From DATARH01 sp035550515 (GTDB lineage: Bacteria > Pseudomonadota > Alphaproteobacteria > ATCC43930 > CGMCC-115725), in NCBI GenBank assembly GCA_035550515.1, contig DASZOZ010000062.1, forward strand, positions 8,546 through 72,545: a DNA stretch of 64,000 bases, given 5' to 3'. The position numbers and the translations under genes were made by a program. The notes beneath the pieces are model-generated. The model saw nothing but the letters and a program-made list of their open reading frames with translations. It was not told the origin of the DNA and did not search any database. Positions 1 to 9,390 of the stretch are shown in pieces (within the stretch, counting starts at the first letter, position 1; each line of letters opens with the position of its first letter).

Positions 1-1
1 T

Positions 2-1843
2 GAGATCGCCGGCGAGTTGATCCGCGTCGCCGCCGAGCGCCAGTTGCGGCCGGGCGAGGCGATCGCGCCCCCCGAGGGCATCTACGAGGAATTCGCCGCC
101 CGTTTCCCCTATCCCGAGACCGACGACCAGTTGCGGGCGATCGAGGATGTGCTGGGCGACATGGCCTCGGGCCGGCCGATGGACCGCCTGATCTGCGGCG
201 ATGTCGGCTTCGGCAAGACAGAGGTGGCGCTGCGCGCGGCGTTTATCGCGGCGTACTCGGGGGCGCAGGTCGCGGTGGTGGTGCCGACGACGCTGCTGGC
301 GCGGCAGCATTACCGCAACTTCGCCGAACGGTTCGCGGGGCTGCCGATCCGCATCGCCCAGCTGTCGCGCCTGGTCGCGGCGAAGGACGTGAAGCTCGTC
401 AAACAGGAGATCGCCGACGGCAAGGCCGATATCGTCGTTGGCACCCATGCGCTGCTTGCCAAGGATGTGCGCTTCGCGCGTCTCGGGTTGGTCATCGTCG
501 ACGAGGAGCAGCATTTCGGCGTCGTGCAGAAAGAGCGGCTGAAGCAGCTCAAGGCCGACGTGCACGTGCTGACGCTGACCGCGACGCCGATCCCGCGCAC
601 GCTGCAACTGGCGCTCAGCGGGGTGCGCGAGATGAGCATCATCGCCACCCCGCCGGTCGACCGGCTGGCGGTGCGGACCTTTGTGATGCCGTTCGACCCG
701 GTGGTGCTGCGCGAGGCGATCCTCAGGGAACGCGACCGCGGCGGGCAGGTGTTCTACGTCGCGCCGCGCATCGCCGATCTTGATGAGGTGCGCGAGGAAT
801 TGCGCAAGATCGTGCCGGAAATCCGCGTCTGCATGGCGCATGGCCGCATGCCGGCCAGCGAGCTCGAAGACGTGATGACGGCGTTTGACGAACGCGCCTA
901 CGACCTGCTGCTGTCGACCAATATTATTGAGTCAGGACTTGATATACCCTCTGCTAACACATTGATCGTGCATCGGGCCGACATGTTCGGGCTGGCGCAA
1001 TTGTACCAGCTGCGCGGCCGTATCGGCCGCTCGAAGCTGCGCGCCTATGCCTATCTCACGCTGCCCGAGAAGAAGAAGCTGTCGCCGACCGCGCAGCGCC
1101 GGCTCGAAGTGATGCAGACGCTTGACATGCTGGGCGCCGGGTTCCAGCTCGCCAGCCACGACCTCGACATTCGCGGCGCCGGCAACCTGCTGGGCGACGA
1201 GCAGTCGGGCCATATCCGCGAGGTCGGCATCGAGCTCTACCAGCACATGCTGGAAGAGGCCGTGGCGGCGGCGCGCAGCGGCGAGTCCGACACGCTCGGG
1301 GCGGCGCCGCCGGAGGATTGGAGCCCGCAGATCACCATCGGCACGCCGGTGCTGATCCCCGAGGACTACGTCACCGACCTGGCGGTCAGGCTGGGTCTCT
1401 ACCGGCGCATCGCCGGGCTGGCCGACCGGCGCGAGAGCGAGGCGTTCGCCGCCGAGCTGATCGACCGCTTCGGCCCGCTGCCGGCGGAGGTCGAGAACCT
1501 GCTGCAGATCATCGCCATCAAGCGCGCCTGCAAGGCGGCCGGGGTCGAGAAGGTGGATGCCGGGCCGAAAGGCGCGGTGATCACGCTGCGCGACAACCGC
1601 TTCGCCAACCCGGCCGGGCTGGTTGAGTTGATCCAGCAGCAGGCCGGCCGGTTGCGGCTGCGGCCCGACCAGAAGCTGGTCTATCTGCGCAACTGGGATG
1701 ACGAGGCCGCGCGTCTCAAAGGCGTCGCGGGGCTGATGCAGGCGCTGGTCAAGCTCGCCCGCAACGCGCCGGCGGAGGCTGCGCCGATGCCCGCACCCGG
1801 GCCGGCGTTGCGAAAAGGCGCCGCCGCCGGAACACGCGCGTAA
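2..1843 (+). CDS. mfd: transcription-repair coupling factor Mfd, C-terminal part (truncated by window start)
   Basis: Mfd is the ATP-driven DNA translocase that removes RNA polymerase stalled at lesions and recruits UvrA for nucleotide excision repair. The frame is already open at base 2 and runs about 613 residues to a TAA, so only the carboxy-terminal half is present. Visible motifs in order are Walker A (GDVGFGKTE, near residue 66 of the fragment), the DEEQ box, motif III TATPIPRTLQ, and motif VI QLRGRIGRS, followed by the regulatory D7-type domain over about the last 200 residues. The UvrB-homology and polymerase-interaction domains lie upstream, outside the window. The last 25 residues are an Ala/Pro-rich tail of low complexity. 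A response regulator gene follows after 94 bases on the same strand. Confidence 0.97.
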   Translation, partial: EIAGELIRVAAERQLRPGEAIAPPEGIYEEFAARFPYPETDDQLRAIEDVLGDMASGRPMDRLICGDVGFGKTEVALRAAFIAAYSGAQVAVVVPTTLLARQHYRNFAERFAGLPIRIAQLSRLVAAKDVKLVKQEIADGKADIVVGTHALLAKDVRFARLGLVIVDEEQHFGVVQKERLKQLKADVHVLTLTATPIPRTLQLALSGVREMSIIATPPVDRLAVRTFVMPFDPVVLREAILRERDRGGQVFYVAPRIADLDEVREELRKIVPEIRVCMAHGRMPASELEDVMTAFDERAYDLLLSTNIIESGLDIPSANTLIVHRADMFGLAQLYQLRGRIGRSKLRAYAYLTLPEKKKLSPTAQRRLEVMQTLDMLGAGFQLASHDLDIRGAGNLLGDEQSGHIREVGIELYQHMLEEAVAAARSGESDTLGAAPPEDWSPQITIGTPVLIPEDYVTDLAVRLGLYRRIAGLADRRESEAFAAELIDRFGPLPAEVENLLQIIAIKRACKAAGVEKVDAGPKGAVITLRDNRFANPAGLVELIQQQAGRLRLRPDQKLVYLRNWDDEAARLKGVAGLMQALVKLARNAPAEAAPMPAPGPALRKGAAAGTRA

Positions 1844-1864
1844 GGTGTTCTTCACAACTATCGG

Positions 1865-1895
1865 GGATAATGCCGTCGGGCCGCGTCCATTATCC
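1865..1895. promoter_or_regulatory. 8-bp perfect inverted repeat upstream of the response regulator gene
   Basis: GGATAATG at 1865-1872 is the exact reverse complement of CATTATCC at 1888-1895, with 15 bases between. It lies between the mfd stop and the response regulator start (1938). Arm length and spacing fit a dimeric-regulator operator. It could also be a weak hairpin ending mfd transcription, but there is no T-tract. Confidence 0.4.
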
Positions 1896-1937
1896 GGATG
1901 GCGGTCGTCGTGCGTGCGGTACGCGTAGGTGAAGCGA

Positions 1938-2309
1938 ATGGCCGACATCCTGATCATCGATGACGACCCGCAAATGCGCCGCCTGCTGACCCGCATCCTG
2001 CACGGCGCCGGCCACGCCGTCCGCGAAGCCACGGACGGGCGCGGCGGGATCGAGGAGTTTCGCCGTCGCCGGCCCATGCTGGTGATCAGCGACATTGTCA
2101 TGCCCGACACCGAAGGCATCGAGACGATCCGCGTGCTGCGCGGCGCGGCGCCGCAAGTACCGATCATTGCGATCTCGGGCGGCACCGACCCGCTCTATCT
2201 GCGGGCGGCTTGCGCGCTCGGCGCCACGGCGTCCCTCGACAAACCCTTTTCCGCCAGCCAGCTCACCACACTCGTCGCCAAATTGCTTGCCGCAGCGCCG
2301 GTCCATTAG
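1938..2309 (+). CDS. single-domain response regulator (CheY-like receiver)
   Basis: A stand-alone phosphoacceptor receiver of 123 residues with no output domain. The acidic pocket is at the start (IIDDDP), the phosphorylatable aspartate is D52 in ISDIVMPD, and the conserved lysine is K102 in LDKPF, so all catalytic positions are intact. I chose ATG 1938 over the in-frame GTG at 1929 because AGGTGA sits at the right distance. The neighbour 70 bases downstream is a PP2C-type phosphatase with a cyclic-nucleotide-binding domain; receivers and SpoIIE-like phosphatases often act in the same signalling chain, but a direct link here is an inference. No histidine kinase is nearby. Confidence 0.93.
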   Translation: MADILIIDDDPQMRRLLTRILHGAGHAVREATDGRGGIEEFRRRRPMLVISDIVMPDTEGIETIRVLRGAAPQVPIIAISGGTDPLYLRAACALGATASLDKPFSASQLTTLVAKLLAAAPVH

Positions 2310-2380
2310 GCGGGGCGCGTGCAGGCCGGCGCGGGGATATCCGCTTTACCCGCTGCCCGGTTTCACTCATTGATGCGGGC

Positions 2381-3727
2381 ATGAGCGACTCGGCGGCCCG
2401 CGCGGACATCGGGATCGGGCAGTGGACGGTGGAGGAGATTACCGGGCTCCTTGCGCCGCTGCCGCTCTTCGCGCGGCTCGATCCGCCGGCCGTAACGGCG
2501 ATCGCCCGGCGTTGCGGCTTCGCCTATTTCCACGCCGGCGACGTGATCATGCGCGAAGGCGAGGTGAGCACCTTCGCCGATGTGATCCTGATGGGCGAGG
2601 TCGATATCTTCGTCACGACCCCGGCCGGGGAGGCGCATGTCGCGACGGTGGGGCCGCCGCATCTCGTCGGCGAGTTGGGCGCGCTAGCGGCGACGCCACG
2701 CAGCGCCACGGTGATTGCGCACGGCGATCTGTGTGTGCTGCGCATCGAGCGCGACAATCTGATGGCGCTCACCGCCCAGCATCCGTCGATCGGCTCGGCG
2801 ATCATCGGCGAGCTCGGCCAGCGCATCTACCGGATGAACCGCTCGCTGGCCTATCTGACTTATGCGGCGAATGCGCTGGGCCGCGACGAATACGACCCCG
2901 AGATGCTCGCCGAGCTGACGCGGCAGCCGGGCGAGCTGGCGAATTTCGCGCGCGCCTTTGCGGCGATGGCGGCCGAGCTCGAAGCCAAGAAGCGCCGGCG
3001 CGACGAGATGCAGGCCGCGGCGACGATCCAGAATTCGATCTTGCCGCGGCCCTTGCCGCGCGACGGGGCGCTGGCGGCGGTCGACCTGCACGCCGAAATG
3101 CACCCGGCGCGCGAGATCGGCGGCGATTTCTACGATTTCTTCCTGATCGGCGCGGACCGGCTGGCGGTGACGGTCGCCGACGTGTCGGGCAAGGGCATCC
3201 CGGCGGCGCTGTTCATGGCGGTGTCGCGCACCGTGCTGCGCGGCGGCGAGCGCGGCGCCGACATGGCGGCGGACATGGAAAACGCCAACCGCCTGCTCGC
3301 GGCGGAGAACGCCGCGGCGATGTTCGTCACCGCGTTCCACGGCGTGCTCGACCTCAAAAGCGGGCTGCTGCGCTACTGCAATGCCGGGCACAACCCGCCC
3401 TACCTGCTGCGCGCCGACGGCAGCCGCGAGACGCTGAAGGCGACGGGTATCCCGTTCGGGGTCATGGAAGACGCGCCCTACCGCATCGCCGAGGTGCAGC
3501 TCGGGCCGGGCGACACGCTGTTCCTGTTCAGCGACGGCATCACCGAGGCGTTCAACCCGGACGCCGAGGAATTCGGCACCGAGCGGCTCGAGGCGGCGCT
3601 GGAGACCGCGCGCGGCGGCGCGGCGGCCGCCGTGGTCGGCGCCGTGCTGGCCGCGACCGGCAGCTTCGCCGCGGGCGCCGAACAATCCGACGACATCACC
3701 GCGCTGGCGCTGGCGTATCGCGGTTGA
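2381..3727 (+). CDS. PP2C/SpoIIE-type serine phosphatase with N-terminal cyclic-nucleotide-binding domain
   Basis: A 448-residue cytoplasmic signalling protein. Residues about 20-145 form a cNMP-binding (Crp-like) domain with the GELGALA and PRSATV phosphate-cassette region. Residues about 170-215 are a helical linker that resembles a HAMP/signalling helix (NFARAFAAMAAELE). Residues about 220-448 are a PP2C SpoIIE-like phosphatase with metal-ligand motifs GGDFYDFF, ADVSGKG, NAGHNPP and SDGITEAF. Such proteins usually dephosphorylate anti-sigma-factor antagonists; none is seen nearby. The start at 2381 (MSDSAARAD) excludes about 57 upstream codons that overlap the preceding gene in another frame. 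Its Shine-Dalgarno is weak. The cyclic-nucleotide input and phosphatase output are family-based inferences. Confidence 0.92.
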   Translation: MSDSAARADIGIGQWTVEEITGLLAPLPLFARLDPPAVTAIARRCGFAYFHAGDVIMREGEVSTFADVILMGEVDIFVTTPAGEAHVATVGPPHLVGELGALAATPRSATVIAHGDLCVLRIERDNLMALTAQHPSIGSAIIGELGQRIYRMNRSLAYLTYAANALGRDEYDPEMLAELTRQPGELANFARAFAAMAAELEAKKRRRDEMQAAATIQNSILPRPLPRDGALAAVDLHAEMHPAREIGGDFYDFFLIGADRLAVTVADVSGKGIPAALFMAVSRTVLRGGERGADMAADMENANRLLAAENAAAMFVTAFHGVLDLKSGLLRYCNAGHNPPYLLRADGSRETLKATGIPFGVMEDAPYRIAEVQLGPGDTLFLFSDGITEAFNPDAEEFGTERLEAALETARGGAAAAVVGAVLAATGSFAAGAEQSDDITALALAYRG

Positions 3728-3735
3728 TGCCCCGG

Positions 3736-4572
3736 TTACGCCGGCGACCAGCGGTAGATTTTCGTCAGTGTGCCGCCCATCAGCGCAACGCGCTCGCCGT
3801 CGGAGAGGCGGGGGGTGACGCGAAACGCGTCGACGCCCTCTTTGTAGGTGAGCAGCCCGGTGGCGCGGGTCCAGTCGGTGCCCCACATGCAGCGGCCGAA
3901 GCCGAACGCATCGAAGATGCGGCCGAGCGGGTCCCAGATGTCGTTGTAGGGAAATTTCTCGTGCGACAGCGTGCAGGCGCCGCTGATCTTGATCGCGATG
4001 TTGGGATGCGCCGCCAGCGCCACGACTTTCGGCAGGTCGGCCCAGGCGGTCGGCGGCGCGGGCGGCTCGAAAGGCTGCTGCAGGCCGAGATGGTCGACGA
4101 CGATCTGGGTATCGGGGTTGCGCGCGGCCATCTGCCCGGCCTGTTCGAGGCGGCCCCAGCACAGCAGGTTCACCGCCATCCCGTGCCTTGCGGCGGCGGC
4201 GAGCACGCGGTTGACGCCGGGATCGGCCGGGTCGGTCGAGACATGCTCGCGCATCATGATGCGCACCCCGACCGTGCCCGGCTGCGCGGCCCAGTCGGCG
4301 ATCGTCTCGGCCACTCCCGGGTCGTTGGGATCGACCGGGCGCACCAGGCAGAATTTCGTGGGATGCTTCCGCTGCACGTCGAGCGCGTAGCTCGGGTCGT
4401 AACCGTACATGCTGAACGGCGATACCAGCACCGCGGCGTCGACGCCCACCTCGTCCATCGCCGCCACCATCTGGTCGCCGGTCATCTCGGCCGGACCGTG
4501 CAGCGTGCCGACCCAGGGGCGGCCGGGATGGTTGCGCTCATAGGCATGCACCTGGACGTCGATCACCGGCAT
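3736..4572 (-). CDS. amidohydrolase family (COG2159-like TIM-barrel) protein
   Basis: A 278-residue single-domain TIM-barrel protein of the amidohydrolase-2 family, which contains metal-dependent hydrolases and decarboxylases of aromatic or lactone substrates. Visible are the strand-1 motif IDVQVHAYE, the barrel histidine in VVDHLGL and the late aspartate in MWGTDW. The first histidine of the usual HxH metal motif is a glutamine here (QVH), so metal binding may differ or rest on fewer ligands. The substrate cannot be told. The gene stands alone, convergent with the preceding phosphatase gene and divergent from the DUF1348 gene. Confidence 0.85.
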   Translation of the reverse strand: MPVIDVQVHAYERNHPGRPWVGTLHGPAEMTGDQMVAAMDEVGVDAAVLVSPFSMYGYDPSYALDVQRKHPTKFCLVRPVDPNDPGVAETIADWAAQPGTVGVRIMMREHVSTDPADPGVNRVLAAAARHGMAVNLLCWGRLEQAGQMAARNPDTQIVVDHLGLQQPFEPPAPPTAWADLPKVVALAAHPNIAIKISGACTLSHEKFPYNDIWDPLGRIFDAFGFGRCMWGTDWTRATGLLTYKEGVDAFRVTPRLSDGERVALMGGTLTKIYRWSPA

Positions 4573-4715
4573 CTCTCAGCCCTCCCGAGTGGCGCTGTCT
4601 TGTGTGCCTCGAAGCCTAGTGCCGCGGTGCGGCGGAGCGAAGCCTATTCTGCGAAGGAAGAAATGGAGCGAGGGCACGCCTAAATAAGGTCGGCGGAAAA
4701 TCGCGGAGAACCGAT

Positions 4716-5192
4716 ATGGCGGATGATGTTCGGCCACCACTCCCTCCCTTCACGCACGAGAGCGCGGTGCAAAAGGTGCGCGCCGCGGAGGACGCGTGGA
4801 ACACCTGCGACCCGGTGCGGGTGTCGCTCGCCTACACGCCCGACAGCAAGTGGCGCAACCGGGCGGAAATCTTCGCGGGCCGTGCCGATATCGTCGCCTT
4901 CCTCACGCGGAAATGGCAGCGCGAGCTCGATTACCGGCTGGTCAAGGAGGTATGGGTGTTCGCCGCCAACCGCATCGCCGTACGGTTCGCCTATGAGTAT
5001 CACGACGATTCCGGTAACTGGTTTCGCGCCTACGGCAACGAAAACTGGGAGTTTGACGAGAACGGGCTGATGCGGCGCCGGCATGCCAGCATCAACGACC
5101 GGCCAATCGGCGAGGCGGAGCGCAAATTTCACTGGGATCGCCGCGGCTCCCGCCCGTCGGATCATCCGGGGCTCAGCGATCTCGATCTGTAG
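4716..5192 (+). CDS. DUF1348 family (NTF2/SnoaL-like fold) protein
   Basis: A 158-residue protein recognisable as DUF1348: an NTF2-like cone fold with the core AEDAWNTCDP, Y-T-P-DSKWRNR, FLTRKWQRELDYRL and GNENWEF elements. Members have no settled function and are often called nuclear transport factor 2 family proteins in bacteria. The ATG at 4716 is preceded by GGAGAA at good spacing. The gene ends two bases before the convergent MFS gene. Confidence 0.88.
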   Translation: MADDVRPPLPPFTHESAVQKVRAAEDAWNTCDPVRVSLAYTPDSKWRNRAEIFAGRADIVAFLTRKWQRELDYRLVKEVWVFAANRIAVRFAYEYHDDSGNWFRAYGNENWEFDENGLMRRRHASINDRPIGEAERKFHWDRRGSRPSDHPGLSDLDL

Positions 5193-5194
5193 AA

Positions 5195-6433
5195 TCAGTC
5201 GGAGGCTTGCTCGCGCGGCGCGGCGCGCGGGCCGGCCTCGCCGCGCGTCAGGCGGGCGACCGGCACGCACAGCACGGCGAGCGCGGCGCCGAGCAGCACA
5301 AAGCTCGCGGTGGCGCCCCAGCAATCGGCGATCAGCCCCATGATCGGCGGGATGGTGATCGCGGCCATCCGGTTCATCGTCTGGCGCAAGCCGACCACGG
5401 CGCCCTGGCGATATGGGCCGACGGCCTTCGCCTGCACCGAGAACATCATCGGCTGCACCACGCCCGACAGCCAGCCGCGCACGACATTGGCGACGAGCAG
5501 CAGCGCGTAGATTCCGCCCAGAAACGGCGTGATGCAGATCGCCAGGATCGAGATCACCGTGCCGCTCAGCATGGTCTTTTGCGGGTCGCCGAGCCGCATC
5601 GCCCGGCCGGCGAACAGCGAGCCGAGACCGCTGAAGGTCTCCACCGTCGCGAACAGCAGGCCGATCGTCGTGCCGACAAGCCCGATGCCATGCAGATAGA
5701 CGACGTAGAGCGAAGACTGGATGCCCATCGTCGAGGTGCGCAGAAAGATGATCGCCATCGTCGTCGCGACCGCGGGGATCGCCATCAGCGCAAAGCAGCC
5801 CGCATAGTCGGCGACGTTCGGCAGCAGATCGCGCAGCCGGAAGCCGCCGGAAGGCGGGGCGTTGCGCTGCTTGGCCTCGGGTGCGCGGAGCAGCGCGACG
5901 GTGAGCACGATACCCCATAAGGCGCCGAGCAGGTAAGACGGCCAGGCGCCGCCGAAATCCCAGGCAAGGCCGACGATGATCGGTGCCGCGGTGGTGCCGA
6001 TGCGGGCGAAAAAGCTGAAGCGGCCGATATATTCGGCCTCGCCCTCGGCGAGCTGCGCGATCAGCGTCTGGGCGCCGGACCAGGCGAAGGACAACGCGCC
6101 GCCATTGACGATCTGCAGGATCAGCAATGGCCAGAACCACGGCAGCAGCGGGAACACCGGCGCCAGCGCGATCGCCGACCAGACGAAGAACAGCGTCACC
6201 CGCCGGGTGCCGAAACGGTCCATCAGCACGCCGATATGGATCGACAGGAACACCGCGAGCAGCGAGCGGGCGCCGACCAGCATGCCGACCTGCGCGGCAT
6301 TCATGCCGAGCGACAGCCCGTAAAGCGGGATCAGGAAGATGTAGAAATCGGTGTAGCCCATGCCGAACAGACCGACGATGTAGATCGGCGCCGGGTTTTG
6401 CAGGGCTCGCGGGCGGGCGGGTTCGCTTCTCAT
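5195..6433 (-). CDS. MFS transporter
   Basis: A 412-residue integral inner-membrane protein with about 12 hydrophobic segments and the MFS loop 2-3 signature (GVLMDRFGTRRV, about residue 85). The substrate is unknown. The open frame extends upstream to 6625, but the first 64 codons are Pro/Arg-rich and overlap the start region of the divergent substrate-binding protein gene, so I take ATG 6433 (MRSEPARP) as the start; its Shine-Dalgarno is weak and the exact start is uncertain. A charged tail of about 20 residues closes the protein. Confidence 0.88.
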   Translation of the reverse strand: MRSEPARPRALQNPAPIYIVGLFGMGYTDFYIFLIPLYGLSLGMNAAQVGMLVGARSLLAVFLSIHIGVLMDRFGTRRVTLFFVWSAIALAPVFPLLPWFWPLLILQIVNGGALSFAWSGAQTLIAQLAEGEAEYIGRFSFFARIGTTAAPIIVGLAWDFGGAWPSYLLGALWGIVLTVALLRAPEAKQRNAPPSGGFRLRDLLPNVADYAGCFALMAIPAVATTMAIIFLRTSTMGIQSSLYVVYLHGIGLVGTTIGLLFATVETFSGLGSLFAGRAMRLGDPQKTMLSGTVISILAICITPFLGGIYALLLVANVVRGWLSGVVQPMMFSVQAKAVGPYRQGAVVGLRQTMNRMAAITIPPIMGLIADCWGATASFVLLGAALAVLCVPVARLTRGEAGPRAAPREQASD

Positions 6434-6561
6434 TCTGCGGCCATAGTCCGGCCTTCCATGGTCGGCGCCAACCATTTCGTCCGCAAGGGTGAGGTGCGGT
6501 GCTTGCCGCTCGACCGGCGGGCGGATATTGAGGCGGGCGACAAAATCTCGAGGAGGCGGGG

Positions 6562-8157
6562 ATGGCGGGGCTTCGGGCGGCGGTCGTCGCGATTGCGGCA
6601 TTGGGGGTGGGCTTTGCGGCGACATCCGCTCTCGCGCAGAAACAGGGGGGCATCCTCCGCATCCCGCACGGCGACAGCCCGGCCAGCATGTCGATCCTCG
6701 AGGAATCGACCATCGTCGCCGAAGGACCGATGATGGGCGTGTTCAACAATCTGGTGATGTTCGACCAGCACATCGCCCAGAACAGCCTCAGCGATATCGT
6801 GCCCGAGCTGGGGACCAGCTGGGCGTGGAGCGACGACAAAAAGGTGCTGACCTTCAAGCTGAAGGAAGGCGTCAAGTGGCATGACGGCAAGCCCTTCACC
6901 GCAGCCGACGTCAAATGCACCTGGGATCTGCTGACCGAGCGGGGGCCGCAGAAACTCCGCGTCAACCCGCGCAAATCGTGGTGGCGCAATCTCGACCAGG
7001 TCACCACCAACGGCGATTACGAGGCGAGCTTTCACCTCAAGCAGCCGCAGCCGTCGTTCATCCTGTTCCTGGCCTCGGGCTGGTCGCCGGTCTATCCGTG
7101 CCACGTGTCGCCGGCGCAGATGCGCCAGCATCCGATCGGCACCGGCCCGTTCAAATTCGTCGAGTTCAAGCCCAACGAAACCATCAAGATCGCGCGCAAC
7201 CCGGATTATTGGAAGCCGGGGCGGCCCTATCTCGACGGGATCGAATACACGATCATCAAGAACGCCGCGACGTGGATCCTGGCGCTCGGCGCCAAGCAGT
7301 TCGACCGCACCGGGCCGGGGTTTATCGCGCCGGCGCTGATGAAGGAGATCAAGGGCGCGGCGCCCGAGATGGAATGCCGGATCGACAGCTGGAACACCAC
7401 ACGGACGCTGATCACCAACCGCGCCGCGCCGCCTTTCGATAACCCCGAGCTGCGCAAGGCGATGCAGCTCGCGCTCGACCGCCGGGAGTTCATCAAGATC
7501 ATCGGCGAAGGCGAGGGCCGGGTCGGCGCGACGATGGAGCCGCCGCCGGAGGGCGTGTGGGGCATGCCGGCCGAAATGCTGCAGACGCTGCCGGGCTATG
7601 GCCCCGATGTCGAAAAGAACCGCGGGCAGGCGCGCGACATCATGAAAAAGCTCGGCTATGGGCCGGACAAGCACCTCGCGGTGACCGTCACCACGCGCAA
7701 TGTCGCGGCCTATCGCGACCCGGCGGTGATCCTGATCGGCCAGCTCAAGGACATCTATATCGACGGCACGCTCAACGCGATCGATACCGCGCAATGGTAT
7801 CCGACGGTGATGCGCAAGGACTACACGGTGGCGTTTACCGTCACCGAGACCGGCCTCGACGACCCGGACCAGATGTTCTACGAAAACTATTATTGCGGGT
7901 CGGACCGCAATTACACCGGCTATTGCGACGCCGAGACCGACAAGCTGATCGACGCGCAGTCGCAGGAAAGCGATGTCGAGAAACGCAAGCACATCGTCTG
8001 GCAGATCGAGCGGCGCCTCGCCGAAGACGCCGGCCGGCCGGTCATCTTCCACCCGCGCCAGGTGACCTGCGCCTACCCGTATGTGAAAGGCATCACCACC
8101 GGCAACAACAGCCCCTACAATTTGTGGCGGCTGGAAGACGCCTGGCTCGACCGCTAG
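6562..8157 (+). CDS. ABC transporter substrate-binding protein, family 5 (peptide/opine/nickel type)
   Basis: A 531-residue periplasmic solute-binding protein of the DppA/OppA class. An N-terminal signal peptide of about 25 residues ends at SALAQ. The family core follows: LVMFDQH, the WSDDKKVLTFKLKEGVKWHDGKPFTA-type segment around residues 90-115, and GTGPFKFVEF around residue 195. The start has an excellent Shine-Dalgarno (GAGGAGGCGGGG before the ATG). No permease or ATPase genes lie beside it, so it is an orphan binding protein or depends on a transporter elsewhere. The ligand cannot be told from sequence. Confidence 0.94.
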   Translation: MAGLRAAVVAIAALGVGFAATSALAQKQGGILRIPHGDSPASMSILEESTIVAEGPMMGVFNNLVMFDQHIAQNSLSDIVPELGTSWAWSDDKKVLTFKLKEGVKWHDGKPFTAADVKCTWDLLTERGPQKLRVNPRKSWWRNLDQVTTNGDYEASFHLKQPQPSFILFLASGWSPVYPCHVSPAQMRQHPIGTGPFKFVEFKPNETIKIARNPDYWKPGRPYLDGIEYTIIKNAATWILALGAKQFDRTGPGFIAPALMKEIKGAAPEMECRIDSWNTTRTLITNRAAPPFDNPELRKAMQLALDRREFIKIIGEGEGRVGATMEPPPEGVWGMPAEMLQTLPGYGPDVEKNRGQARDIMKKLGYGPDKHLAVTVTTRNVAAYRDPAVILIGQLKDIYIDGTLNAIDTAQWYPTVMRKDYTVAFTVTETGLDDPDQMFYENYYCGSDRNYTGYCDAETDKLIDAQSQESDVEKRKHIVWQIERRLAEDAGRPVIFHPRQVTCAYPYVKGITTGNNSPYNLWRLEDAWLDR

Positions 8158-8193
8158 CGACGCGCTTTGGCGGGTGCTCGTCCACCGCCGCGA

Positions 8194-9306
8194 TCACTCG
8201 ATCGCGGCATGCACCAAATTGCTGATGCGGTCGAGGCGGGCGGAGTGCCACGGGTCGGGCTGGACGAAGTTCGTCAGATAGGTGAACGAGACACCGGAAT
8301 CGGGGTCGGCCCAGGAATACGACGTGCCGGCGCCGCCATGCCCAAAGGTGCGCGGATGCGCCAGCAGCCCGAGGCCGCGGATGCGCGGACCGCTGCCGCG
8401 GGAATGCGGGCCGAGCCCGCGATGCATCGGGATGCCGGTCATCGCTTCGTCGGGCCGGTCGCCGGTGAAGTCGCGCGTGACGAACGCGACGAGCCGCGGC
8501 GAGAACAGCCGCACCGCGCCGAGTTTTCCGCCGTGCAGCATCATCTGGTAGAACGCCTGCAGCGCCCGCGCGGTGCCGAACCCGCCGCCGCTCGGCAGGC
8601 CAGCGGCGCGCATCGCGGCGCTGTTGTCGCGCGGCGGTTCGCTGTCCGGGCCGAGCGTGTCGGCGCAGCGGTGCTGCTGGTCCGCCGGCACGCCGACGTA
8701 AAGCTCGTCGCCGATGCCGAGCGGGGCGATGACGCGCTCGCGGATGACCTCGCGATAGTCGCGGCCGGTCACCGCCTCGATCACCATCGCCAGCGTCAGA
8801 TGCGCGGCCCGGGCGTGGTAATGCAGCCGTGACCCGGCGGGCCATTCCGGCTTGAAGTCGCAGACCTGGCGGCGCATCAGCGCGTGGTCGGCCCAGGTTT
8901 CGCGGGTGACGTCGGCCGAAGGATAGCCGGCCTGGTGCGTCGCGACCTCGAACAGCGTGATGTCGCCCTTGCCATGCGCGGCGAACTCGGGAAGGTGGTC
9001 GGCGACCTTGTCGCTGAACGACAGCGCGCCTTCTTCGACGAGGCTCCATACCGCCGCGGTGGTCAGCACCTTGGTCTGCGAGAACAGCAGCCACAGCGTC
9101 TCCGGCCGGGCGTGCTGGGCGGCGCGCGCATGCCCGTAGGTGCGGAACAGCGCCAGCTTGCCGTGCCGGGCGACGGCGATCTGCGCGCCGGGATAGCGCC
9201 CCTCGTCGATATGGCGGCGGATCAGCCGGTCGAGATCGGCGAGCGGCTTTTCGGCGAGGCCGAGTTCGCTCGGGCTGCTCTCGGGCAGGGGAAAGACGCT
9301 CGGCAT
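8194..9306 (-). CDS. serine hydrolase, beta-lactamase class C/esterase family
   Basis: A 370-residue beta-lactamase-fold protein. The nucleophile motif SxxK is seen as SQTK in LLFSQTKVLTT (about residue 70), the tyrosine motif as YHA in RLHYHARAAH, and the third motif as HGG in FGHGGAGTS. The Tyr-x-Asn of true class C beta-lactamases is Tyr-x-Ala here, which fits esterases of the EstB type better than an antibiotic hydrolase. No signal peptide is seen from ATG 9306, so the enzyme is probably cytoplasmic; the upstream extension to 9384 lacks signal character. It is convergent with the solute-binding protein gene. Confidence 0.9.
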   Translation of the reverse strand: MPSVFPLPESSPSELGLAEKPLADLDRLIRRHIDEGRYPGAQIAVARHGKLALFRTYGHARAAQHARPETLWLLFSQTKVLTTAAVWSLVEEGALSFSDKVADHLPEFAAHGKGDITLFEVATHQAGYPSADVTRETWADHALMRRQVCDFKPEWPAGSRLHYHARAAHLTLAMVIEAVTGRDYREVIRERVIAPLGIGDELYVGVPADQQHRCADTLGPDSEPPRDNSAAMRAAGLPSGGGFGTARALQAFYQMMLHGGKLGAVRLFSPRLVAFVTRDFTGDRPDEAMTGIPMHRGLGPHSRGSGPRIRGLGLLAHPRTFGHGGAGTSYSWADPDSGVSFTYLTNFVQPDPWHSARLDRISNLVHAAIE

Positions 9307-9390
9307 CGCGGCGGCTCCGGTCGGGTGAGGATAGGCGATGGTACGAGCTTTGCCGCGCCCAGGCCAGTGCCGGCCATGCCGCAATCGCGC

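Noticed and set aside
2422..4683. 753-codon plus-strand frame spanning the phosphatase and amidohydrolase genes
   Set aside because: Crosses two real genes in other frames and strands, and its product is Arg/Gly/Ala-rich without motifs.
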